A stretch of DNA of 5,326 bases, taken from the NCBI GenBank assembly GCA_934133115.1, contig CAKPAV010000133.1, positions 1-5,326 of the forward strand. Direction: 5' to 3'. Position numbers and translations under genes: made by a program. Origin of the DNA: an uncultured Bacilli bacterium (GTDB lineage Bacteria; Bacillota_I; Bacilli_A; RFN20; CAG-826). How positions within the stretch are numbered: the first letter of the stretch is position 1; the number at the start of each line of letters is the position of its first letter. Positions 1 to 5,326 of this stretch are shown here, piece by piece. The notes beneath the pieces are model-generated. The model worked only from the letters and a program-made list of their open reading frames with translations. It was not told the DNA's origin and made no database searches.

Positions 1-1376
1 ATATAAAGACCGCTTGGATCCCCATAATAAGGATGGCTTTCAAATGCTTTGGACATGGTAAAATCTCCGGTTCTGTATCTGCCGGCGCCGTATATTTCTT
101 CATATTTCCCCTTGTATATAACAACGTCTGCCCAAGCCTCGGCACTGTCATAAATCATATTATATATGTCGCTGTTGCCTGTCATCATATAAGCATAGCC
201 CAAGTTATACTCCGTTTCTCCGAGACGTATGCCGAACGTAGAAACTGTACCGGATGCCGCATCAATATTAAGCGGAATCGACCCTGCCTCAAATCGTCCG
301 TTCAATTTATTTTTCACAGAAATTACAGTTTCAATAATATCATCAGCCGGCGCACTTGTTTTATCAGTTTCAATGATACCGCCTCTTACAAACTGCATAG
401 TATCAATACATACAGATGGAGGATTAGCAACATTTTTTGAATAATTTTCACCTGACGAAAGAGAAATATACATATGATTGGTTCTTGAAACACCGTCATA
501 GTATGTAAATTCGCTTTCGTTAACTATGGGAGCAATTTTAACCTTGTCGTCTGATACGATGAATCCTGTCTGTGCATTATTTACCGCACCGTAAAACCTT
601 GTATTATCGTATGACATAACATAAAAATCTTTGCAGTCAAACACAGTGTCGGACAAAGCAGTTCCTGTTTTATCAATAATCATTCCGGTTGATTTTATTA
701 CCGCATTACCTTTTGCAGTAATTCTGTAATCAACATAAACACTGTCGGAACACGACGGCAACGTAACATAAATTTCTCCGTAGATATTATCCGTTAGATT
801 TCCACTGATTTTCACTTTAATATAGCTGTTGGTATTTTTAATCAGCTCAGTTTCTATATTATCCAAATAAAATATTCCATTTAGAGTTTCGGCATAAAGC
901 TGCATTCCGCCTGAATTCATTAAAGGATTACCGTCAACTTCAATATTACAGCTGTTATTTTCATTAAGCACAACAGCCAAAGAACTGTTGCTGATTATAT
1001 TTTCGGCAGAATTGCAGCTTAAATCACCTGATTTCGGCACACCGTTTGTAAGGTAGAGTGTTTTTTCTTCATTTGCATCAAGGTTGATTACAAATGAAAC
1101 CAACAGCCAATGAACACTGCCGTCGTTATGCTTCGATATTTCCTCAGTTGAAGTAACCAAAGCACTATCCCCATCTATAACGCAAAGGGTTGTGTCACTA
1201 TATAACTCTCCTTTTGCAAACGGTATTCCTCGTCTTACCAAATAATTGTGACAATCCACATCATTCCTTTCCGAAACAGTTATTGCTACATTTATATCTG
1301 TGTTATTACTTGAAAAAGCAGGCATTGTACCAAACATCAAAATAATTGTAAGTAAAACCGATATTATTTTTTTCAA
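1..1376 (-). CDS. Secreted PcRGLX/YetA-like (exo-rhamnogalacturonan lyase-related) protein, N-terminal 458 residues, cut by window edge
   Basis: The frame is open without a stop for 458 codons and runs off the left edge. Seen: a signal peptide (residues 1-22, KK then a hydrophobic stretch, likely cleavage after A-F-S), then a beta-rich domain with R49-G-x-P-F-x-x-G56 and D85-G-S-x-x-W90. This pair is typical of the N-terminal RIFT-barrel domain of the PcRGLX/YetA family, where it reads roughly GxPFxxG and DGSxxWLL. Residues 100-370 look beta-rich. From about 385 helical repeats begin (Y394-AYMMTGNSDIY), as expected for the start of an alpha/alpha barrel, ending in a HPYYGD motif (448-453). 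Known: characterised members cleave rhamnogalacturonan outside the cell (PL26). Inferred: this protein acts on pectin or a related glycan. Catalytic residues are probably beyond the window, so activity is unproven. The start is TTG at 1376-1374; no ATG fits the signal peptide. It lies 54 bases after the 600-residue secreted protein with no terminator between, so they are probably cotranscribed. Homology is confident; the exact substrate is not. Confidence 0.8.
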   Translation of the reverse strand, partial: MKKIISVLLTIILMFGTMPAFSSNNTDINVAITVSERNDVDCHNYLVRRGIPFAKGELYSDTTLCVIDGDSALVTSTEEISKHNDGSVHWLLVSFVINLDANEEKTLYLTNGVPKSGDLSCNSAENIISNSSLAVVLNENNSCNIEVDGNPLMNSGGMQLYAETLNGIFYLDNIETELIKNTNSYIKVKISGNLTDNIYGEIYVTLPSCSDSVYVDYRITAKGNAVIKSTGMIIDKTGTALSDTVFDCKDFYVMSYDNTRFYGAVNNAQTGFIVSDDKVKIAPIVNESEFTYYDGVSRTNHMYISLSSGENYSKNVANPPSVCIDTMQFVRGGIIETDKTSAPADDIIETVISVKNKLNGRFEAGSIPLNIDAASGTVSTFGIRLGETEYNLGYAYMMTGNSDIYNMIYDSAEAWADVVIYKGKYEEIYGAGRYRTGDFTMSKAFESHPYYGDPSGLY

Positions 1377-1383
1377 ACAAACT

Positions 1384-1390
1384 CCTCCTT
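1384..1390 (-). promoter_or_regulatory. Strong ribosome binding site that fixes the TTG start of the YetA-like gene
   Basis: On the minus strand the sequence reads AAGGAGG, seven bases before TTG at 1376-1374. This near-perfect Shine-Dalgarno site, together with the typical signal peptide that starts exactly there, decides the start. The first in-frame ATG comes at residue 14, inside the hydrophobic segment, and would destroy the export signal. Confidence 0.85.
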
Positions 1391-1430
1391 TTCACATCAG
1401 ATATAAATGCAGCAAATATTAATAATTATA

Positions 1431-3233
1431 TTACCGTACTATTTCAAAGCTGTGTTCTTCGGTTGCTTTTGTTAATGGAATAAGACTATCAAAATCCTGT
1501 AGAACAAACGCTTTTGCTTTATAATTTCCTGCCTCAAGCGCACTCTTTGCAACATTAGCTTTCCAGAAATCACCTGTCTTTGTTCCTATTTCAACAGTTT
1601 TAAGCGTATTACCTTCATAAATTGCTATAATAACAAGTGGATTATCAGCCTTCTGACTTAATTCACCGGACGCATATGCCTGACCTGTAACAGAGTCATC
1701 GTTTTCTGTTACCGTGAGTCCGATTTTTCCAAGTACTATAACCTTAAATATTTTTGAAGCAGGCATACCGGCACGTTCCAAAGAAGCAGTAAGATATGCT
1801 GTTGTATTATAGTCGTCTTGTGTTACTGTTCCGTCTGCAGCTAATACCGGCTGATCATTTACAGACCATACAATGTTTTTACCGCTTCCTGATATCTGAA
1901 CAAGTTCAATATTATCAACAGCGGTATTGCTTATTATAATATTTGCTAAATCATCGAGATATTCATCGGTATATATGTTTATATTGCTAATATAAAATTT
2001 CTTTGCACCGGCTGCTAAATTAGTTACAAATAAACGCCCAAAGCTTTTTAAATCACCGCTTGTAGATTTTCCGGGCACATCCGTTCTTAATGTCAAATCA
2101 TTTGCAATACCTTCCCCATTAACGGATACATCAAATGCTTCTGTTTCTGCATTAGCATAAATCTTGAATGAATATGTTTTGTTTGCTTCATAATTACTTA
2201 CAAGTACAACCTTCTTATTATAATCATAAGTATATATATCGTTTCCGTCAGTTCTGATCCATACTCCATACTGCGAACCGCTTCTGTCAGTTAAACTATA
2301 CAACGTATCAATTGCACCTTTTTCGGGCTGTACAAAATCAAATTCAGCTACGATTGTGTTGTATTCATCATCAACATAGCACATAAATTGCGCAGCACTC
2401 TCGGTTGCTTCAACTTTCAATCTGTCATTTTTTGCATCAATTGAAATATTTGCAGGGTGTGTATTAGCCTTATTCAGCAAACGCATACCGGCCAGACTCT
2501 GTCCGCTTGCACCTACAGTAAATGTTTTGTCTGATAAATATCCTGTAAAATCTTCTGATGCAATATTAAACACACCGTCATTTTCTTTATATATTCTCAT
2601 ATCGTCAAAATATGTCTCAACATCCGGTTTTGCAGTATAAAACGGTCTGTTTATATACGCGGCGACATCACCACTAAACAGATAATCATCAGCATACTTT
2701 TCGCCGTCAACGTACGCATCGTACTTGCCTTCTGCAACATTTACGGCAACCTTTACGGTGTACCATTCACCCGCATTATACGCAGGCCCCTGTACTCCGC
2801 CGTTCGTGCCATTATTAAAGTAAATATAACCAGCCTTCAAATATACTTTAGGACCCTGCTTATTATTATTTGAGTTTACGGCTGTATATAAAAACGGTGC
2901 ATTTCCAACCGCCGGCTGCATAAATTTAAATTCGCATATATAATTATCAGTAAACGCTTCGCCTTTAAGTTTAAGTTCACCTGCACTCGCAACCTTAACA
3001 GCCTTACCCTGATATGTGCTTGTTTCTACTATTTCAGCATTTTTTACCGATTCAGGAAAGTAGATATTTCCACCCAACTTATAAGTATCTGCTGCTGTAA
3101 TTGAACCGACCTCAATGCTTTCAAAATTCTCTTTTAAATTTTGCATTCTAACCGTATAATCACCGGCATAAGCGCTAACTGCAGGGATAATCATCAATAC
3201 TGCAAAAATCAATATTTTTACTATTTTCTTCAT
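1431..3233 (-). CDS. Secreted multidomain protein: tandem LamG/concanavalin-like domains, atypical bacterial Ig domain and C-terminal Ig/Fn3-like module
   Basis: This is a complete 600-residue protein of unproven function. The ATG follows a GGAG site at 3241-3244 with seven-base spacing, and the stop is TAA. Residues 1-23 are a signal peptide ending in A-Y-A; there is no lipobox Cys. Two beta-sandwich domains follow, about 35-217 and 225-424. They align with each other: EFKFMQP (101-107) matches EFDFVQP (297-303), WYTVKVAVN matches YSFKIYAN, and YFDDMRIY (208-215) matches YISNINIY (414-421). This closing strand pattern is typical of LamG/concanavalin-like folds. Residues 425-501 resemble an atypical Ig domain (aBig_2): IVWSVND, then DGTV, then TAYLTASL and KIFKVIV. 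Residues 502-600 form a last beta module with IIAIYEGNTLKTV and KAFVLQDFDSLIPL, a form common at the C-termini of secreted clostridial glycan-degrading proteins. No LPXTG, SLH, dockerin or transmembrane anchor is visible. No catalytic motif is recognised, so glycan binding or adhesion is inferred from the folds and from its place between a sugar importer and a lyase-like gene; an uncharacterised hydrolase or lyase is not excluded. Confidence 0.85.
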   Translation of the reverse strand: MKKIVKILIFAVLMIIPAVSAYAGDYTVRMQNLKENFESIEVGSITAADTYKLGGNIYFPESVKNAEIVETSTYQGKAVKVASAGELKLKGEAFTDNYICEFKFMQPAVGNAPFLYTAVNSNNNKQGPKVYLKAGYIYFNNGTNGGVQGPAYNAGEWYTVKVAVNVAEGKYDAYVDGEKYADDYLFSGDVAAYINRPFYTAKPDVETYFDDMRIYKENDGVFNIASEDFTGYLSDKTFTVGASGQSLAGMRLLNKANTHPANISIDAKNDRLKVEATESAAQFMCYVDDEYNTIVAEFDFVQPEKGAIDTLYSLTDRSGSQYGVWIRTDGNDIYTYDYNKKVVLVSNYEANKTYSFKIYANAETEAFDVSVNGEGIANDLTLRTDVPGKSTSGDLKSFGRLFVTNLAAGAKKFYISNINIYTDEYLDDLANIIISNTAVDNIELVQISGSGKNIVWSVNDQPVLAADGTVTQDDYNTTAYLTASLERAGMPASKIFKVIVLGKIGLTVTENDDSVTGQAYASGELSQKADNPLVIIAIYEGNTLKTVEIGTKTGDFWKANVAKSALEAGNYKAKAFVLQDFDSLIPLTKATEEHSFEIVR

Positions 3234-3251
3234 AGTTAATCTCCATTCTGC

Positions 3252-3299
3252 CGCTAAAGCGTCAGCACAAGCAGAAATGCAAGTGCTGAACTGCAGCTG
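3252..3299 (-). promoter_or_regulatory. Hairpin-rich leader upstream of the 600-residue secreted protein
   Basis: The 161-base spacer (3234-3394) between the permease gene and the secreted-protein gene holds inverted repeats close to the ribosome binding site. The main one pairs TCAGCAC (3262-3268) with GTGCTGA (3283-3289), seven perfect pairs; inside the 14-base loop a further GCA/TGC pairing fits around a four-base loop. A smaller one is CGCT/AGCG at 3252-3261. Overlapping CTGCAG and CAGCTG palindromes at 3291-3299 could form alternative pairings. The ribosome binding site at 3241-3244 lies just downstream and is not obviously paired. A role in mRNA stability or in setting different levels for transporter and secreted proteins is inference. 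It does not match a riboswitch I recognise. Confidence 0.4.
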
Positions 3300-3331
3300 T
3301 TTTTTTGATATACTTTATTTGATAAAAAGAT

Positions 3332-3361
3332 ATTCTACAAAAGATATTTTATACACTACAA
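3332..3361 (-). promoter_or_regulatory. Weak sigma-A-like promoter candidate before the secreted-protein genes
   Basis: On the minus strand TTGTAG (3361-3356) and TAGAAT (3337-3332) are separated by 18 bases. The -10 differs from consensus at one base, but the -35 matches only three of six. In a region this AT-rich such pairs arise by chance. If real, transcription would start around 3325 and the leader would contain the hairpins at 3252-3289. The genes could equally be read only from a promoter upstream of the window. Confidence 0.2.
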
Positions 3362-3394
3362 CTTTTTTTCCTACGGCGCAGCCATTGATATCCG

Positions 3395-4282
3395 TCATCC
3401 TTTTACTGCGCCAATCATAACACCTTTAACAAAGTATTTCTGTATGAAAGGATACAAACAAAGGATTGGTACGGTTGACACAACTATTATTGCATACTTA
3501 ATATTCGCCGCATAAGCTGCTGAGTCTATTGAAGAAACATTCAAAGCACCTTGAGATGAGGTAGTATCATTTTGTACCAGTATTTCTCTTAACACAAGTT
3601 GTAATGGATATAAATTTCTGTCATTAATGTAAATCAATGCACTAAAATAATTATTCCATATAGCTACTGCATAATAGAGACTTATAACTGCAATAATTGG
3701 TTTCGCAAGCGGGACCATTATTCTACTAAACACTTTAAAATCACTTGCTCCATCAATTTTTGCAGCCTCAACCAGCGATTCAGGCATTCCTCTGAAATAA
3801 CTCAGCGTGATAATTAAGTTATATGTTGATACAGCCTGCGGCAATATCATTGCAAACGGGGTATTAAGCAAACCCAAATTTCTAACAACCATATAGGTAG
3901 GGATAAGACCGCCGGAAAAATACATAGTAAACATAATCAAAAATATAATAATATTCTTTCCCGGCAGGGTTTTCCTTGATGCCGCAAATGCCGCTGTTGT
4001 TGTAAGTAAAACACTTAAAAATGTTCCGCATGTAACATAAAAGATTGTGTTTCTGTAGCCGTTCCAAATCTGAGTATCCTTTATAACCTGTTTATAACTG
4101 TATATGGCAAAATCTTTAGGCCATAAAAGCAAGGGACTTCCCTCATAAATTTTAACAGGACTACTCACCGATGCAACAAGCACATAATAGCAAGGATATA
4201 ATGTTATCACGATGAGCAGAATCAAAAAAAGTGTATTTAATACATCAAACGTTTTTTCTCCAAAACTTTTTTTTATATACAT
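3395..4282 (-). CDS. ABC sugar transporter permease, YtcP/LplC type (MalG-like, CUT1 family)
   Basis: This is the second membrane subunit of an importer for oligosaccharides. It has 295 residues, the usual length for the family, and about six membrane segments (roughly 12-36, 80-102, 108-130, 140-162, 195-215 and 262-282). The cytoplasmic loop that docks on the ATPase is clear: E172-A-A-K-I-D-G-A-S and then a conserved I-x-x-P (188-191). The YFSGGLIPTY stretch (121-130) and the C-terminal GVMIGAVKG (287-295) are hallmarks of the YtcP/LplC group. The ATG lies ten bases after the stop of the partner permease, so both are surely made from one mRNA. No ATPase is present; importers of this group commonly borrow a shared MsmX-type ATPase, which is known for the family and inferred here. 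The substrate cannot be read from a permease; the neighbouring YetA-like gene suggests pectin-derived oligosaccharides. The family call is very secure. Confidence 0.95.
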   Translation of the reverse strand: MYIKKSFGEKTFDVLNTLFLILLIVITLYPCYYVLVASVSSPVKIYEGSPLLLWPKDFAIYSYKQVIKDTQIWNGYRNTIFYVTCGTFLSVLLTTTAAFAASRKTLPGKNIIIFLIMFTMYFSGGLIPTYMVVRNLGLLNTPFAMILPQAVSTYNLIITLSYFRGMPESLVEAAKIDGASDFKVFSRIMVPLAKPIIAVISLYYAVAIWNNYFSALIYINDRNLYPLQLVLREILVQNDTTSSQGALNVSSIDSAAYAANIKYAIIVVSTVPILCLYPFIQKYFVKGVMIGAVKG

Positions 4283-4289
4283 TTTTTAT

Positions 4290-4294
4290 CACCT
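4290..4294 (-). promoter_or_regulatory. Ribosome binding site overlapping the upstream stop codon, suggesting translational coupling
   Basis: The minus strand reads TAGGTGAT at 4295-4288. The first three bases are the stop codon of the LplB-type permease and AGGTG is the Shine-Dalgarno site for the next permease, seven bases before its ATG. A ribosome finishing the first gene lands on this site, which would keep the two subunits at equal amounts, as expected for a heterodimer. Confidence 0.65.
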
Positions 4295-5240
4295 ACCATA
4301 TTCCATCTCCGGTTATTTTTTTACTCATAGCATTGGCTGACATCAACAAAATAAAATTACACACAGAATTGAACATAGATACCGCAGTAGAATAGCTGTA
4401 ATCTCCATCAATAAGTCCTCGTCTGTAAACATATGTTGAAATAACATCTGCCGTGTCATATATTGCCGGATTGTACATCAAAATAATTTTTTCGTAACCT
4501 GTCGAAAGCATCTGACCAATACGCATAATCAAAAGCAATATTATTGTTCCCGCAATTCCTGGAATAGTTATATGGATACATTGTCTCCAGCGTCCTGCAC
4601 CATCAATCATCGCTGCCTCATATAAGCTTTGATCTACAGATGCAATCGCTGCAATATAAATTATACTTCCCCAGCCTATCCCCTGCCATATATCACAAAC
4701 AGTATATATGGCGGGGAAAAATTTTGATTCGGTCATAAACGAAATTACTTCTTGTCCAAACAAAGCTCTGATTGTGTTAATTATACCATCGCTTGACACA
4801 AAAACATTAAGTATTCCAACCATTACAACGTTTGAAATAAAGTATGGCATATATGTGACAGTTTGAACAAGCTTTTTAAATTTTAAACTATGTACCTCGT
4901 TTAATAACAATGCTAAAATAATCGGTGCTGGGAACGAAAAAACAAGTCCCATAATATTTATCACAAGTGTATTTCTTAATAACTGAAAAAATTTATAGTT
5001 TGTAAGAAAATCAATAAAATTTTTCAACCCTACAAACTTGCTTCCAAAAATACCTCTTGTAATTGAATAATTTTGAAATGCAATTACATTTCCAAACATA
5101 GGAGCATAAAGAAAAATTATATAAAACAATAGCGTTGGTAAAAAAATCATATATATGCTCTTATGCTTTTTGATTTCTTTCCATAAACGGACGTTTTTAT
5201 TGCCTATTAAACTATTTTTTTGCTTAGCAGTTTTTTGCAT
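4293..5240 (-). CDS. ABC sugar transporter permease, LplB type (MalF-like, CUT1 family)
   Basis: This is the first membrane subunit of the importer, 315 residues and full length. The basic N-terminus (K/R-rich, 1-28) is cytoplasmic. About six membrane segments follow (roughly 30-52, 90-115, 128-149, 178-201, 230-247 and 288-305). Family features seen are FLPTLLFYIIFLYAPMFG (33-50), FVGLKNF (69-75), LLRNTLVIN (87-95) and the EAA loop E208-A-A-M-I-D-G-A-G-R-W-R with I-x-x-P (224-228 region), which contacts the ATPase. It starts at ATG 21 bases after the stop of the preceding binding-protein gene. Its AAGGGG site (5253-5258) is about 12 bases from the ATG, longer than ideal, but no other start codon fits. 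The order binding protein, LplB, YtcP/LplC is the standard lplABC-like arrangement. Substrate specificity is not visible in this subunit. Confidence 0.95.
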   Translation of the reverse strand: MQKTAKQKNSLIGNKNVRLWKEIKKHKSIYMIFLPTLLFYIIFLYAPMFGNVIAFQNYSITRGIFGSKFVGLKNFIDFLTNYKFFQLLRNTLVINIMGLVFSFPAPIILALLLNEVHSLKFKKLVQTVTYMPYFISNVVMVGILNVFVSSDGIINTIRALFGQEVISFMTESKFFPAIYTVCDIWQGIGWGSIIYIAAIASVDQSLYEAAMIDGAGRWRQCIHITIPGIAGTIILLLIMRIGQMLSTGYEKIILMYNPAIYDTADVISTYVYRRGLIDGDYSYSTAVSMFNSVCNFILLMSANAMSKKITGDGIW

Positions 5241-5261
5241 ATTACTTACTGTCCCCTTAAT

Positions 5262-5326
5262 TTATTTTGCCTGATATCTAACGTATGCATCATTGTAAAT
5301 ATCAATAAGCTCATCCATACCCATAC
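5262..5326 (-). CDS. Extracellular sugar-binding protein of the ABC transporter, LplA type, C-terminal 20 codons only
   Basis: Only the 3' end of this gene is in the window: 20 full codons ending in TAA, reading GMDELIDIYNDAYVRYQAK after the first Met. This G-x-D/E-E-L-I-x-I-Y-x-D-A-Y-x-R-Y ending is typical of the large lipoprotein solute-binding proteins that accompany LplB and YtcP/LplC permeases. The position, 21 bases before the LplB-type gene on the same strand, is where such a gene is expected. The protein would capture oligosaccharides at the outer face of the membrane. The rest, including the lipobox and binding site, is outside the window, so the call rests on a short tail plus context. 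Confidence 0.7.
   Translation of the reverse strand, partial: MGMDELIDIYNDAYVRYQAK

Noticed and set aside
33..444. Two overlapping plus-strand open frames of 135 and 71 codons
   Set aside because: They lie wholly antisense to the YetA-like gene, which has a signal peptide, family motifs and a strong ribosome binding site. Neither plus-strand product shows a recognisable domain.
1377..1430. Gap between the two secreted-protein genes as a possible terminator or promoter site
   Set aside because: It is 54 bases of AT-rich sequence with no inverted repeat plus T-run; apart from the ribosome binding site nothing stands out.
3262..3306. Hairpin followed by seven T on the plus strand, resembling an intrinsic terminator
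   Set aside because: The T-run is on the plus strand ten bases past the main stem, and no plus-strand gene leads into it. For the minus-strand genes the run is A and comes before the hairpin, so it does not fit as their terminator.
3325..3348. Ten-base direct repeat AAAAGATATT, as a possible operator
   Set aside because: The 14-base offset does not match a full helical turn well, and the repeat is pure low-complexity AT-rich sequence; chance is likely. Kept only as a note in the spacer finding.
3370..3386. Short GGC/GCC hairpin just after the YtcP-type gene
   Set aside because: The stem has only three firm pairs and on the minus strand is followed by A, not T, so it is not a terminator.
3882..4067. 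61-codon minus-strand open frame inside the YtcP-type permease
   Set aside because: It is another frame of a clearly conserved permease gene and its product is low-complexity and Tyr/Cys-rich, with no recognisable features.

Overview
The window is a five-gene stretch of a carbohydrate-utilisation locus. All genes lie on the minus strand, so transcription runs from high to low coordinates. The AT-rich sequence, strong AGGAGG-type ribosome binding sites, a TTG start, Gram-positive signal peptides, an LplA/LplB/YtcP-type sugar importer and Ig-like wall-associated modules point to a Firmicute, most likely a gut-type member of the Clostridia. A pectin specialist would fit, but the species cannot be read from the window.

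In transcription order: (1) positions 5326-5262 hold the last 20 codons of what is probably an LplA-type extracellular sugar-binding protein. (2) 5240-4293 is an LplB-type permease. (3) 4282-3395 is its partner permease, YtcP/LplC type, whose ribosome binding site overlaps the stop codon of the first. (4) 3394-3234 is a 161-base spacer with a hairpin-rich leader and a weak promoter candidate. (5) 3233-1431 is a 600-residue secreted protein with two related concanavalin/LamG-like beta-sandwich domains, an atypical bacterial Ig domain and a C-terminal Ig/Fn3-like module. (6) After 54 bases, 1376-1 is the first 458 codons of a secreted protein that starts at TTG. Its N-terminus resembles the RIFT-barrel domain of the exo-rhamnogalacturonan lyase-like (PcRGLX/YetA, PL26-related) family. 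It runs off the left edge.

The likely division of labour, which is inference, is that the two secreted proteins bind and cut a plant cell-wall polysaccharide, probably rhamnogalacturonan/pectin, outside the cell. The binding protein and two permeases then import the oligosaccharides, powered by an ATPase encoded elsewhere. In Bacillus subtilis yetA also sits beside lplABC, which supports linking the enzyme to the transporter. No RNA gene, mobile element, CRISPR array or convincing intrinsic terminator was seen, and no gene gap exceeds 300 bases. The least explained parts are the substrate of the 600-residue protein and the structured leader before it.
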